DNA of 64,000 nt from Synechococcus sp. CCY 0621 (lineage in GTDB: Bacteria; Cyanobacteriota; Cyanobacteriia; PCC-6307; Cyanobiaceae). Each line of letters starts with the position of its first letter. Position 1 is the stretch's first letter. Of this stretch, positions 16,533 through 26,465 are shown piece after piece. A program made the position numbers and the translations under genes. The stretch lies in contig NZ_JAFKRH010000010.1 in the NCBI RefSeq assembly GCF_019038465.1, positions 1-64,000 on the forward strand. The letters are read 5' to 3'. The notes below the pieces were generated by a model. It made no database searches and had not been told where the DNA came from. It saw nothing but the letters and a program-made list of their open reading frames with translations.

Positions 16533-17249
16533 ATGCTCTCTTCCATCGGGACCCCCTACGCCTCTCGCCAACTCGTGACGGCACCGGCGCAGGTGTTCTC
16601 CGCAGAAGAGTTGATTGCCTTCCAGTCCAAGCGGGATCGCTTCGTCAAGCGTGGCGGCGACGTGCTGTTTTCGCTCACGGTGCTCACCCTCGGGGCACCG
16701 GTGCTGCTCGCCCTGGCCCTGCTGGTGAAGGTCACCTCCAGGGGTCCGGTGTTCTACGTGCAGCAGCGGGTGGGCCGGGATTACCGCAGTTTCGGTTGCA
16801 TCAAGTTCCGCACCATGCGCCGGGATGCCGATCGCTTGCTCTCCAAGCTGCTGGCCGAATCACCCGATCTCGACGAAGAATTCCGCAACGATTTCAAGCT
16901 CAAGAACGATCCCCGCATCACCCGTCTCGGCAAGTTCCTGCGTCGCTCCAGCCTCGACGAGTTGCCCCAGTTCCTCAACGTTCTTCGTGGCGAAATGAGT
17001 GTGGTGGGTCCCCGTCCCATCGTCAAAAGCGAGCTGGTCCGCTATGGCGACCGCATGGATGAAGTGCTTGCCGTACGCCCCGGCCTGACGGGTCTGTGGC
17101 AGGTGTCCGGCCGCAACAACCTCAGCTACCCCGAACGGGTCCGGCTGGATGTGCGCTACGCCCGTCGCCGCAATCTGTTGATGGACCTGCGCATCATCGT
17201 TCGCACGATCAGCGTGATGCTCGATCCCCGCGACCGCGGCGCCTACTGA
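16533..17249 (+). CDS. Bacterial sugar transferase (initiating polyprenyl-phosphate glycosyltransferase)
   Basis: Transfers a sugar-1-phosphate to undecaprenyl phosphate to begin an O-antigen, capsule or exopolysaccharide unit. The 238-residue protein contains only the catalytic WcaJ/RfbP C-terminal module. One re-entrant or membrane helix lies at about residues 45-67, then GPVFYVQQRVGRDYRSFGCIKFRTM, the FLRRSSLDELPQ signature, MSVVGPRPI and RPGLTGLWQVSGRNN. The large N-terminal membrane domain of WcaJ is absent, as in many short forms. The last 7 bases overlap the convergent cbiB stop. Confidence 0.93.
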   Translation: MLSSIGTPYASRQLVTAPAQVFSAEELIAFQSKRDRFVKRGGDVLFSLTVLTLGAPVLLALALLVKVTSRGPVFYVQQRVGRDYRSFGCIKFRTMRRDADRLLSKLLAESPDLDEEFRNDFKLKNDPRITRLGKFLRRSSLDELPQFLNVLRGEMSVVGPRPIVKSELVRYGDRMDEVLAVRPGLTGLWQVSGRNNLSYPERVRLDVRYARRRNLLMDLRIIVRTISVMLDPRDRGAY

Positions 17250-18253
17250 AACGCCCAGAGGCACGGCAACGCCGCCAGCAGCCAGAGCAGCTCCAGCCGA
17301 TCCCCCAGTTCCAGAATCCGCTCCACGGCTTCCGCATCGGCTGGTCGCCCTGCGGCCGCCAGGATCGGCTTGATCCGGATTCCATCGGCGTAGGTGTTGG
17401 CCCCTCCCAGGCGCACGCCGGCGGCGTGGGCGAAGGCGGCCTCCGACACCCCGGCATTGGGGGAGGGGTCGGAAGCGCCGTCCCGCAGGGCCGCCCGCAG
17501 CCATCGCCAGGTCTGCCGGGGTTGCCCTGCCGCCAGGGGCAGGGTCAGGGCCACCAGGCGGGTGGGCACCCAGGTGAGCAGGTCGTCAAGGCGGGCGCCA
17601 GCGGTGCCCAGCCAGCGCAGGCGTCCGTGGCGGTAACCGAGCATCGAATCGAGGGTGCTGGCCGCCTTGAAGCTCCAGGCCAGGGCCAGGGGCCCCGGTT
17701 GTGGCAAGGAAGGCAGGTACAGCGATGGCAGTGCCGGCCCCAGCTGCAGCAGCACCGCCCCGACCAGCATCCAGAACAGCGGCGCGAACAGACCGTCGAC
17801 GGCATTTTCGGCGGCGGTTTCAGCGGCGGCCCGCAGGATCTCCGCCTCCGGCAACTGGCTCACCTGGCGGCCCACGATCCGGGCCAGGCGCTCCCGGGCC
17901 AAGGGGACATCCGGCAGGGCCTCAAGCACGTCCCGCACCGCCCGGGCCAGGCTGCCGCCCGCCAGGGCACTGGCCAGGCCCATCACCAGCAAGGGGGTGC
18001 CCAGCAGGGGGGCGTGCCTGGCGAGGGCCTCGATGCCCCAGCCCGCCAGGCCGCTGCCGGTCACCACCACCAGGGTGAGGAGTGTCCCGCCCAGGCGCAG
18101 GCGCCATGGGGCGTCGCCGGCCCAGGCTTCCACGGCCCGGCGCAGCACCGTGATGGTCCAACCCATGGCCTGCACCGGGTGCGGCCACCAGAGCGGGTCC
18201 CCCAGCAGCCGATCCAGCCCGCAGGCGAGCAGCACGAGCAGGGCGGGGCTCAA
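17243..18253 (-). CDS. cbiB: Adenosylcobinamide-phosphate synthase CbiB/CobD
   Basis: Membrane enzyme of cobalamin or pseudocobalamin synthesis that joins cobyric acid to an aminopropanol (or ethanolamine) phosphate arm. The 336-residue protein has the family start GLDRLLGDPLWWPHPVQAMG, the core segment AAETAAENAVDGLFAPLFW and YRHGRLRWLGTAGARLDDL. About four or five hydrophobic helices are visible. It is the last gene of the clpR-clpP-ilvC run; its ATG overlaps the stop of the preceding membrane protein (ATGA). Confidence 0.95.
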   Translation of the reverse strand: MSPALLVLLACGLDRLLGDPLWWPHPVQAMGWTITVLRRAVEAWAGDAPWRLRLGGTLLTLVVVTGSGLAGWGIEALARHAPLLGTPLLVMGLASALAGGSLARAVRDVLEALPDVPLARERLARIVGRQVSQLPEAEILRAAAETAAENAVDGLFAPLFWMLVGAVLLQLGPALPSLYLPSLPQPGPLALAWSFKAASTLDSMLGYRHGRLRWLGTAGARLDDLLTWVPTRLVALTLPLAAGQPRQTWRWLRAALRDGASDPSPNAGVSEAAFAHAAGVRLGGANTYADGIRIKPILAAAGRPADAEAVERILELGDRLELLWLLAALPCLWAFQ

Positions 18254-19302
18254 CGCCTGGGACGTTGCAACAGTGGCAGCAGGGCGCCGGCCCCCAGGAA
18301 CGCCAGCAGCTGAATCGGCAGGCTGCCGGCCAGGCCAATCACCTGGGCGATCAGGCCCATCCCCAGACTCCCCAGCAGTCCCCCCAGGGCGGAGGAGCGC
18401 TCCAGCCGGTTCCAGTTCCGCTGCAGGTCTCCGGCCGGATCCACCCCGACGGCCAGGCGGGCGTCCGCCAGGGCCGCCAGCAGGCCGAAGGGCACGAACA
18501 GCAGCACGGCTCCCCAGCCATCGATGAACTGGGTGGCCACCAGCACGGCGGCCATCAGCAGGTAGGGCAGCCGCGGCGGGAGCCGCAGGCCCCAGGCTTC
18601 GGCGCCGGTGCGGCCCAGGCCGTAGGCCGTCAGCACCAGGCCGAAATCAAAGCAGTTACCCGCCGCCTCCTGGCGCACCCACAGGGGCAGCAGCGCGAAC
18701 AGGCCCCCGAACAGCAGCCCCTGCAGCACGCCGCCGGGCTCCAGCCCGAGGTCTTCCTTGCTCTGTTCGGCGCTGGAGCCTGGCCGGGGGTGGTCGCCGG
18801 CCTGAAGCTGAAGCGCGCCGACCAGCGGTGCCAGGGGCAGCAGCAGCACCACGGCGCTTCCGAGCTGCAGCAGGGCCTTGCCCAAAGGAAACAGCAGCGC
18901 CGTGAGCAGGTTGCCCACCAGCCGGCCCGCTTCCGCCCCCGCCCGCAGTTCGCCGATCGGCACCGCCCCGAAGCCGTGCAGCTGGCGCTGCAGCGGCTCC
19001 TGGGCCAGGCGCAGACCGATCGCCAGCAGGGCGATGCCCAGCAGGGGACCCAGCACCGAGCGGCCCAGCAGGCCGGCCGCCACGGCCAGCAGCAGCAGCA
19101 GGCTGAGCAGCTGAACCACGTAGCCGAGCCGGATCCGCTGGGGCAGGGGCAGCAGCAACGGCAGGGTGGCCAGGGCCGGCAACACCCCGTTCACCAGCGG
19201 CGAGGGGGTGAGGCCGCTGAGCAGCCAGGCGGTGGCGCCGATGGCCAGGGTGCCGCCGGCCTGACTGCTGCTCCAGGCCAGGGTCAGCAGGCGCCTGTGC
19301 AT
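18250..19302 (-). CDS. MFS-like multi-helix membrane protein
   Basis: A 350-residue integral membrane protein with about ten hydrophobic helices in two halves separated by a polar loop (about residues 165-190, QAGDHPRPGSSAEQSKEDLG). The helix pattern suggests a major-facilitator-type transporter, but no MFS signature (GxxxDRxGRR) is clear and the substrate is unknown. The ATG at 19302 lies 11 bases after the ilvC stop. The gene overlaps cbiB by 4 bases, so a role linked to cobalamin or branched-chain amino acids is possible but unproven. Confidence 0.75.
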   Translation of the reverse strand: MHRRLLTLAWSSSQAGGTLAIGATAWLLSGLTPSPLVNGVLPALATLPLLLPLPQRIRLGYVVQLLSLLLLLAVAAGLLGRSVLGPLLGIALLAIGLRLAQEPLQRQLHGFGAVPIGELRAGAEAGRLVGNLLTALLFPLGKALLQLGSAVVLLLPLAPLVGALQLQAGDHPRPGSSAEQSKEDLGLEPGGVLQGLLFGGLFALLPLWVRQEAAGNCFDFGLVLTAYGLGRTGAEAWGLRLPPRLPYLLMAAVLVATQFIDGWGAVLLFVPFGLLAALADARLAVGVDPAGDLQRNWNRLERSSALGGLLGSLGMGLIAQVIGLAGSLPIQLLAFLGAGALLPLLQRPRR

Positions 19303-19312
19303 GGGCTGGGGC

Positions 19313-20338
<1,026 letters not shown>

Positions 20339-20361
20339 TTAGGTGTGCGTCCGCACCGTCC

Positions 20362-20973
20362 TCAGCCGCCCGCCGCTTCCGAGGGGTGGGCGATCACCCG
20401 GTCAATCAGGCCGTACTCCTTGGCTTCGGCGGCGCTGAGGAAGTAGTCGCGGTCGGTGTCCTTGGTGACTTTCTCCAGCGGCTGGCCGCACATTCCGGCC
20501 AGGGACTGGTTGAGCATGTCCTTGATGCGCAGGATCTCCCGCGCCTCGATCTCGATGTCGCTGGCCTGGCGTTGGCTGGTGCCGCCCAGGGGCTGGTGGA
20601 TCATGATCCGGCTGTGGGGCAGGGCCAGACGCTTGCCCTTGGTGCCGGCCGCCAGCAGGAAGGCCCCCATGGAGGCCGCCAGCCCGACGCAGATCGTCAC
20701 CACGTCGGATTTGACGTATTGCATGGTGTCGAAGATCGCCAGGCCGGCGGTCACCGAGCCGCCCGGGGAGTTGATGTACAGGTAGATCGGTTTGGAGCTG
20801 TCGTCCGAGTCGAGGTACAGCATCTGGGCCACCAGGCTGTTGGCGATGCCGTCGGTCACTTCCTGACCGAGGAACAGGATCCGCTCGACTCCCAGTCGCG
20901 TGTAGATGTCGACCCAGCGCTCGTACTGGCTGCCGGGAAGGCGGTAAGGAACGCTGGGGGTGCCGATGGGCAT
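20362..20973 (-). CDS. clpP: ATP-dependent Clp protease proteolytic subunit ClpP (ClpP3-like)
   Basis: Serine peptidase that forms a mixed barrel with ClpR and works with a Clp ATPase in protein quality control. The 203-residue protein has the full catalytic triad: Ser101 in GLAASMGAF, His126 in MIHQP and Asp in KDTDRD near residue 174. The strand INSPGGSV binds the substrate. It lies directly after clpR on the same strand, which matches the clpP3/clpR arrangement known in cyanobacteria, where the two proteins form one core. The 117-base spacer contains two hairpins. Confidence 0.95.
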   Translation of the reverse strand: MPIGTPSVPYRLPGSQYERWVDIYTRLGVERILFLGQEVTDGIANSLVAQMLYLDSDDSSKPIYLYINSPGGSVTAGLAIFDTMQYVKSDVVTICVGLAASMGAFLLAAGTKGKRLALPHSRIMIHQPLGGTSQRQASDIEIEAREILRIKDMLNQSLAGMCGQPLEKVTKDTDRDYFLSAAEAKEYGLIDRVIAHPSEAAGG

Positions 20974-21019
20974 GTCGGGAAGGCTCTCGTTCGGAGCCGG
21001 GGCGAAGAGGTGGTGGAAG

Positions 21020-21085
21020 GGTCCGGCCGAGGGCCGGATGTTGGCGAGGGTCGGCGAGGGCCCTTCGGAGGGCTCAGCCCAGCTG
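21020..21085. repeat. Two hairpins in the clpR-clpP spacer
   Basis: TCCGGCC and GGCCGGA pair around a three-base loop at 21022-21038. A second imperfect hairpin (GCCCT facing AGGGC) lies at about 21058-21078. Neither is followed by a T run, so they are not standard terminators. They could mark processing or modulate clpP translation. Confidence 0.4.
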
Positions 21086-21090
21086 GTGCG

Positions 21091-21762
21091 TCACGCCATT
21101 GGGGCGGCCGTCGGCAGGTCCTTGCGGCTGGTGAGCACCCGGTCGATCAGGCCGTAGGCCTTGGCGTCCTCAGCCGTCAGGTAGGTCATCCGGTCGGAGT
21201 CGCGGGAGAGGTCCTCGACCGTCTTGCCGGTGTTCTCGGAGAGGATTTCGAGCATGCTCTGCTTGTTGTGCAGCACCTCCTTGGCCCGGATCTGAATGTC
21301 GCTGGCCTGGCCGCGGGCACCGGAGCGGGGCTGGTGCAGCACGATCGAGGCGTGGGGCAGCGCGGCCCGCTGGCCCTTGGTGCCGGCCGAGAGGATCATC
21401 GCGGCGGTGCCCATAGCCTGGCCGATGCAGATGGTGTGCACCGGAGGCTTCACGTAGCGGAGGGTGTCGCAGATGGCGAAGGCCTCGGTCTCGAAACCGA
21501 TGGCCTCGCCGGAGTACCAACTCGTTCCGGTGGAATTGATATAGAAAAAGATCGGCTTTTCCGGATTGTCAAATTCCAGGTAAAGCAGCTGGGCGATGAT
21601 CAACTCGGTGACATCAATGCCCATCTGACGCTTGGCGTCGTCGTCGGAGAAGAGGGGCAGGCCCAGATAGACGATCCGCTCCTTGAGCAACAGGGACGGC
21701 AGATCCGGCGGCGGCGTGCGCATCACTGCGGAATCGCCGTAGTAGGGGGCCGACACCGTCAT
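21091..21762 (-). CDS. clpR: ClpR, inactive Clp protease subunit
   Basis: A ClpP paralogue of 223 residues that lacks peptidase activity and assembles with ClpP3. Compared with ClpP in the next gene, the segment CIGQAMGTAAMILSAGTKG places Gly118 where the catalytic Ser should be. The His segment (IVLHQP) is kept. It also has a family-specific insertion STGTSWYSGEAIGFETEAFA between strands. This Ser-to-Gly change is the known hallmark of cyanobacterial ClpR. It heads a minus-strand run that continues through clpP, ilvC, a membrane protein and cbiB. Confidence 0.94.
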   Translation of the reverse strand: MTVSAPYYGDSAVMRTPPPDLPSLLLKERIVYLGLPLFSDDDAKRQMGIDVTELIIAQLLYLEFDNPEKPIFFYINSTGTSWYSGEAIGFETEAFAICDTLRYVKPPVHTICIGQAMGTAAMILSAGTKGQRAALPHASIVLHQPRSGARGQASDIQIRAKEVLHNKQSMLEILSENTGKTVEDLSRDSDRMTYLTAEDAKAYGLIDRVLTSRKDLPTAAPMA

Positions 21763-21793
21763 CCGCGCTCACCAGCACTCTTGAGGCAGGAGC

Positions 21794-22957
21794 CTAGCCG
21801 GGGCCAGGAGGCTGGTGCTCCTGCACAGCGACGGGTTTCCCACCCTGCTTGTCGAGGCCCCGGCCGTTGCCCCGCTCCCCGGGACGGTCCTGGTTGCGGT
21901 CGCAGCGGGCGAACACCATGCGGCCGGTGGGCGTCTGCAGTGCACCGGTGACGGTGACGGGCAGACGCTCGCCGATGCGGCGGCGGGCATCCTCCACCAC
22001 CACCATCGTGCCGTCCTCCAGGTAGCCGACGCCCTGGTCGGCCTCCTTGCCTTCGCGCACGATCTTGAGCTGGAGCCCATCGCCGGGCTGCACTTCAGGC
22101 CGCAGGGCGATCACCAGCTCGCTGAGGTTGAGCACCTTCAGCTCCTGCACCTGGGCCACCTGGGCCAGGTTGAAGTCGGCGGTGAGCAGGGTCCCGCCGG
22201 TGTCGGCGGTGAGCTTGAGCAGTTTGTCGTCGGCGCCGTTGCCGCTGTAGCGGGTGCTGTTGACCACCAGTCGGCGGCCGTAGTCCTCGCGCAGCTCGGT
22301 GAGCAGCTTCAGGCCCCGCCGTCCCTTGGCGCGCTTTTCGCTGTTGGAGGAGTCAGCCAGGGCCTGAAGTTCATCGATCACGGCCTGGGCGACGATCACC
22401 TGGCCCTCCAGCAGTCCGGAAGCCAGCAGGCCACGGATGCGGCCGTCGATGATCACGCTGGTGTCGAGGATCTTGGCGCTGGCGGGCAGCAGCACGCCAT
22501 CGGCCACCAGCAGGGCCTCGGTGCTGGCCGGGTTGAACAGCCGCAGCAGGGTGCGGCCGTGGACCTCCGCCAGGTTGTACCCCAGCACCCCGAAGAAGAC
22601 GTTGCTGAGCACCGCCGCCAGGGGCTTCACCAGCACCACCTCCCAGGGCAGGGGCAGCAGCAGGATCGGCGCCAGCAGCAGGTTGGCCACCAGCAGGCCG
22701 AGAATCAATCCCACCGCCCGGCTGATCAGCAGATCGGTGGGCATGCTGCGCACCTGGGCCATCAGGCGCCGGCGCAGTTGCTGGAAGAAGATGCCCGCGA
22801 TCAGCCCGAAGAAGGCGCCGAAGCCCCCCATCACGGTGCGCAACCCCTCCTGGTTGGTGACCTGGAGCAGCAGCTGCTCCGGCAGCAGGTCGACCCCGAG
22901 CCAGCCGGTGGCTGCCCCTGAGATCAGGAACAGCAGCAAGATGAGGGTGTCCACCAT
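21794..22957 (-). CDS. PIN/TRAM domain protein (YacL-like)
   Basis: A 387-residue membrane-anchored predicted ribonuclease. The N-terminal third has four hydrophobic helices (about residues 4-22, 42-60, 78-105, 112-130). The PIN domain begins KILDTSVIIDGRI with conserved Asp residues, followed by VIDELQALADSSN and TADTGGTLLTADFN, the acidic residues expected to bind metal. A TRAM RNA-binding domain follows (about 295-355, VREGKEADQGVGYLEDGTMV). The last 35 residues are Arg/Gly/Gln-rich and disordered. It may cut structured RNA at the membrane; targets are unknown. Confidence 0.9.
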   Translation of the reverse strand: MVDTLILLLFLISGAATGWLGVDLLPEQLLLQVTNQEGLRTVMGGFGAFFGLIAGIFFQQLRRRLMAQVRSMPTDLLISRAVGLILGLLVANLLLAPILLLPLPWEVVLVKPLAAVLSNVFFGVLGYNLAEVHGRTLLRLFNPASTEALLVADGVLLPASAKILDTSVIIDGRIRGLLASGLLEGQVIVAQAVIDELQALADSSNSEKRAKGRRGLKLLTELREDYGRRLVVNSTRYSGNGADDKLLKLTADTGGTLLTADFNLAQVAQVQELKVLNLSELVIALRPEVQPGDGLQLKIVREGKEADQGVGYLEDGTMVVVEDARRRIGERLPVTVTGALQTPTGRMVFARCDRNQDRPGERGNGRGLDKQGGKPVAVQEHQPPGPG

Positions 22958-23050
22958 GCTTCGAAGTCCCGACGCCTTGGCCGCCCAGCTGGTCTGGAAA
23001 GCAGCTTGGCCGATCTTCCGCCGTTTGGGTCCCAGGGATTACCGCCCGTG

Positions 23051-24247
23051 ATGGATCCCCGATCCGCCTACGTCCACATCCCCTTCTGCCACCGGCGCTG
23101 TTTCTACTGCGATTTCCCGGTGGTGCCCCTCGGGGACAAGGCCGACGGGGCCAGCTCCGGCTCCGTCGCCGCCTACCTGGAGCTGCTGCACCGGGACATC
23201 GCCGCCTCCCCCGGCGGCCCGCCGCTGGCGACGGTGTACCTGGGTGGTGGCACCCCGTCGATGCTCAGCAGTGCCCAGGTGGCGGCGATCCTGGAGGCCC
23301 TTGAGCGCCGCTTCGGCCTGGCCCCGGGGGCGGAGCTGAGTCTGGAGCTGGATCCGGCCAGCTTCGATCAGGCCCGCCTGGCGGGCTACCTGGCCGCCGG
23401 CATCAACCGCGTCAGCCTGGGGGGCCAGAGCTTCGACGATGGGGTGCTGGCGGACCTGGGCCGTCGCCACCGCGGCGCTGACCTGCGCGAGGCGGCCGGC
23501 TGGCTGGGCCTGGCCCAGCGGCGGGGCGACCTGGCCAGCTGGAGCCTGGATCTGATCCAGGGGCTGCCGAGTCAGAACGTCGCCCACTGGGACGACCAGC
23601 TCAGCGCGGCCCTGGCGCTGGAGCCTCCCCATCTGTCGGTGTACGACCTGAGCATCGAGCCCGGCACGGTCTTCGAGCGGCGCCTGGCGCTGGGGGAGCT
23701 GGCCCTGCCGCCGGAGGATCTGGCCGCCGACCTGATGGACCTGACCTGGAGCCGGCTGACGGCCGCCGGCTACGGCCACTACGAGGTGTCGAACTACGCC
23801 CTGCCCGGTCACGCCTCGCGCCACAACCGCGTCTACTGGAGCGGTGCCGGCTGGTGGGGATTCGGCATGGGCGCCACCGGGGCGCCCCGCGGTCGCCGGC
23901 GGGCCCACCCCCGCACCCGCGCCGGCTACGCGGAAGCGCTGGCGGCGCGCGCGGAGGAGCCGGCTGATGCCGAGGGGATGCCCTTCGATGAGCGGCTGAT
24001 GGTGGGCCTGCGCTGCCGGGAGGGGGTGAACCTCGAGCGACTGGCCCGCCAGGAGAATCTGAAGGCGTCCCAGCTGGAGGGGCTGCGGCAGCGGCTGGCG
24101 ACTTACGAGCAGCGGGGCCTGCTGCGCATCGAGGGCCCTCGCTGGCGCCTGGCGGATCCGGAGGGGCTGGCGCTCAGCAATGGGGTGCTGCGGGAGCTGC
24201 TGGCCTGGTGGCAGGAGCAGGAGCCGCTGCCGGCCCCTGCTCCCTGA
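23051..24247 (+). CDS. hemW: HemW-like radical SAM heme chaperone
   Basis: Radical SAM protein of 398 residues, related to HemN but carrying the HemW-type cluster motif. The 4Fe-4S motif CxxxCxxC is in [14 protein letters not shown] near the N-terminus. The SAM-binding glycine motif GGGTPS lies about residue 65, and [12 protein letters not shown] and [16 protein letters not shown] follow. HemW proteins deliver heme to respiratory or other acceptors rather than oxidising coproporphyrinogen. I use the ATG at 23051; longer frames use TTG. The last 74 bases overlap panB, which is convergent. Confidence 0.9.
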   Translation: MDPRSAYVHIPFCHRRCFYCDFPVVPLGDKADGASSGSVAAYLELLHRDIAASPGGPPLATVYLGGGTPSMLSSAQVAAILEALERRFGLAPGAELSLELDPASFDQARLAGYLAAGINRVSLGGQSFDDGVLADLGRRHRGADLREAAGWLGLAQRRGDLASWSLDLIQGLPSQNVAHWDDQLSAALALEPPHLSVYDLSIEPGTVFERRLALGELALPPEDLAADLMDLTWSRLTAAGYGHYEVSNYALPGHASRHNRVYWSGAGWWGFGMGATGAPRGRRRAHPRTRAGYAEALAARAEEPADAEGMPFDERLMVGLRCREGVNLERLARQENLKASQLEGLRQRLATYEQRGLLRIEGPRWRLADPEGLALSNGVLRELLAWWQEQEPLPAPAP

Positions 24248-25007
24248 CCCAGCGGCCGAGCACCTCCACCGCCAGGGCCCGGCCCTGCATCAGGGGGGGG
24301 CTGAAGGGGGGCTGGCGGCTGGTGAGCCCCAGCAGATCGGCCGTGACCCGCACCTGGCCGTCACAGCCGTCACCGGCGCCGATGCCGATCACCGGAATCA
24401 CCAGGGCGGCGCTCAGCGCGCTGGCCAGCTCCGCCGGAACGTGCTCGATCACCAGGGCGAAACAGCCGGCCTCCTGCAGGGCCAGGGCCCGCCGCCGCAG
24501 CCGCTCCTGGCTGACCGGATCGCCGGCCTGGCGCCGGTAGCCCAGCTGGTGCACCGACTGGGGGGTCAGCCCGAGGTGGCCCATCACCGGAATGCCGCTG
24601 CGCACCATGCGATCGATCACGGCGAGGGTCTCGGGTTCGGCCCCCTCCAGCTTCACCGCCACCGCCGGCGTTTCCTTCAGCACCCGGCCTGCCGCTGCCA
24701 CCGCCGCATCGGCGCCGCACTGGTAGCTGAGGAAAGGGAGGTCGCAGATCAGCAGCGGCGGATGCTGCGGTGCTGCGGCCGCCAATCCCCGGCCAGCGGC
24801 GCGGCAGTGGTGCAGCATCTCCTCGAGGGTGACCGGCAAGGTGGTGGCGTGGCCCAGCACCACCATCGCCAGGGAGTCGCCCACCAGGACCGCATCCACC
24901 CCGGCGCTGGCCACGACGGCGGCGGAGAGGGCGTCCCAGGCGGTCAGCATGGTGATCGGCAGACCTCCCTGCTTGCGCCGTGTCAGATCAGCGGGTCGCA
25001 GCGGCAC
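24174..25007 (-). CDS. panB: 3-methyl-2-oxobutanoate hydroxymethyltransferase PanB
   Basis: First enzyme of pantothenate synthesis: transfers a hydroxymethyl group from methylene-tetrahydrofolate to ketoisovalerate, giving ketopantoate. The barrel protein shows [12 protein letters not shown], the metal-binding [28 protein letters not shown] and the catalytic Glu in [11 protein letters not shown] long Ala/Pro-rich tail comes from the part overlapping hemW. The start is uncertain. The first ATG (25058) would overlap the SRP RNA gene, so I choose GTG at 25007 ([13 protein letters not shown]), which fits the family length better at 277 residues. Confidence 0.9.
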   Translation of the reverse strand: MPLRPADLTRRKQGGLPITMLTAWDALSAAVVASAGVDAVLVGDSLAMVVLGHATTLPVTLEEMLHHCRAAGRGLAAAAPQHPPLLICDLPFLSYQCGADAAVAAAGRVLKETPAVAVKLEGAEPETLAVIDRMVRSGIPVMGHLGLTPQSVHQLGYRRQAGDPVSQERLRRRALALQEAGCFALVIEHVPAELASALSAALVIPVIGIGAGDGCDGQVRVTADLLGLTSRQPPFSPPLMQGRALAVEVLGRWVREQGPAAAPAPATRPAAPAAPHC

Positions 25008-25033
25008 GGCACGGTGGGCGGAGGGGGCATTGC

Positions 25034-25039
25034 TAGCAT
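25034..25039 (+). promoter_or_regulatory. Possible -10 element for SRP RNA
   Basis: TAGCAT stands 12 bases before the predicted 5' end of the SRP RNA and inside the 5' leader of the divergent panB gene. No convincing -35 element is seen. It supports a panB start at 25007 rather than at 25058. Confidence 0.3.
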
Positions 25040-25050
25040 CATCCCGACTC

Positions 25051-25139
25051 GGACCCACGCGGCTCTGACGCCCAAATCTGGTCAGGACCGGAAGGGAGCA
25101 GCCACACGGGATGCTCAGGGCAGGCGTGGATTCCGGGTC
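25051..25139 (+). ncRNA. ffs: Signal recognition particle RNA (4.5S-like, small bacterial type)
   Basis: The core GGTCAGGACCGGAAGGGAGCAGCC (25080-25103) matches the invariant domain IV of bacterial SRP RNA that binds Ffh. The flanks pair: GACCCACGC at 25052-25060 can base-pair with GCGTGG and GGGTC near 25124-25139, closing a hairpin of about 90 bases. With Ffh it directs membrane proteins to the translocon. The ends are estimated from pairing. It lies between divergent panB and convergent ftsZ. Confidence 0.9.
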
Positions 25140-25158
25140 ACCCTCTTCAAGCTGGGTC

Positions 25159-26250
25159 TCAGTCGACCCGGTTCTGGCGATTGATCAGGAACGGCGGAAT
25201 CATGGCGCCGCGCTCCTCGGGTGTGTGGGTGAGGTTGTCGGCGAAGCTCGCGGCGGTGGTGCGCTCCGGCCGGTAGTGGCCACCACTCTGGAAACCCGTG
25301 GCGATCACCGTCACATGGATCTCGCCTTCCAGGGATTCATCCACGACGGCGCCGACGATGATGTTGGCATCGGGGTCGACCACGTCGTAGATGACCTCGG
25401 AGGCGGTGGTCATGTCCTCCAGGGTCATGTCCTTGCCGCCGCTGATGTTGATGACGCAGCCGTTGGCGCCGTCGATGCGGGCCGACTCCAGCAGGGGGCT
25501 GCTCATGGCGGCCTGGGCGGCCTCGATGGCCCGTGAGCGCCCGGAGCCCACGCCGATGCCCAGCAGGGCGGTGCCGGCATCGGCCATCACCGAGCGGATG
25601 TCGGCGAAGTCGACGTTCACCAGACCCGGCCTGGTGATGATGTCGGTGATCCCCTTCACGCCCATGCGGAGCACGTCGTCGGCGGCCCGGAAAGCCTCCT
25701 GGAGCGGCGCGCCGGCGATGGCATCCCGCAGGCGGTCGTTGGGAATGATGATCAGCGTGTCGACGTGTTCGGCCAGGCGGGCGATGCCCTCCTCGGCCTG
25801 ACGCAGCCGTTTGCGGCCCTCGAAGCCGAACGGTTTGGTGACGATGCCCACGGTGAGGGCACCACATTCCTTGGCCACCTCCGCCACGATCGGCGCGGCG
25901 CCGGTGCCGGTGCCGCCGCCCATGCCAGCGGCGATGAAGACGAGATCGGCGCCCTCGAGCGACTGCTGCAGATCGGCCCTGGACTCCTCCGCCGCTTTCT
26001 GGCCGATCACCGGGTTGCCGCCGGCCCCCAGGCCACGGGTGAGTTTCTGACCCAGCTGGATGCGCTGGCCCGCCGCCGACTGCAGCAGGGCCTGGGCGTC
26101 GGTGTTGAGCACCCGGTAGCCCACCCCGGTGAGGTCGGTGGCGATCATCCTGTTGACCGCGTTGCTGCCGCCTCCCCCCACGCCGATCACCTCGATCCGG
26201 GCCGACTGGCTCGGGACGATCCCGTTGCTGCTGGGCGAGATCTGGCTCAT
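25159..26250 (-). CDS. ftsZ: Cell division protein FtsZ
   Basis: Tubulin-like GTPase that polymerises into the Z-ring at mid-cell. The 363-residue protein has [18 protein letters not shown] at the N-terminus, the tubulin signature [10 protein letters not shown] (about residue 110), NDRLRDAI and the catalytic T7-loop segment [11 protein letters not shown]. The conserved C-terminal peptide for partner binding is present as [13 protein letters not shown] at the very end. I start at the ATG at 26250: a ribosome site AGGAG lies 9 bases upstream, while longer in-frame starts add a non-homologous Pro-rich tail. It ends the miaB-ddl-ftsQ-ftsZ run. Confidence 0.96.
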   Translation of the reverse strand: MSQISPSSNGIVPSQSARIEVIGVGGGGSNAVNRMIATDLTGVGYRVLNTDAQALLQSAAGQRIQLGQKLTRGLGAGGNPVIGQKAAEESRADLQQSLEGADLVFIAAGMGGGTGTGAAPIVAEVAKECGALTVGIVTKPFGFEGRKRLRQAEEGIARLAEHVDTLIIIPNDRLRDAIAGAPLQEAFRAADDVLRMGVKGITDIITRPGLVNVDFADIRSVMADAGTALLGIGVGSGRSRAIEAAQAAMSSPLLESARIDGANGCVINISGGKDMTLEDMTTASEVIYDVVDPDANIIVGAVVDESLEGEIHVTVIATGFQSGGHYRPERTTAASFADNLTHTPEERGAMIPPFLINRQNRVD

Positions 26251-26259
26251 CGCGTGGGG

Positions 26260-26264
26260 CTCCT
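26260..26264 (-). promoter_or_regulatory. Ribosome binding site of ftsZ
   Basis: AGGAG on the minus strand, 9 bases before the ATG at 26250. It decides between this start and upstream in-frame ATGs at 26313 and 26352. Strong ribosome sites are rare in this window. The rest of the 215-base ftsQ-ftsZ gap (26251-26465) shows no other feature I can name. Confidence 0.55.
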
Positions 26265-26465
26265 GCGGGGACGAAAGATCGACGTGGTATGGGCGGTCCT
26301 GATCGCGCGACATCGCGGGAGGGGGAGTGTGGCCGTTGATCTGCGGCTGCATTATGTCGGTGGCCAGCTCAGCCAGAGTTGCCGATAGATCACATTGGAC
26401 CGAATCTCAGCAGGGCGCAACGGCCTGTGAGGATTGTCTGGCTGGGTGGCGGCGGCTGAGATCCC

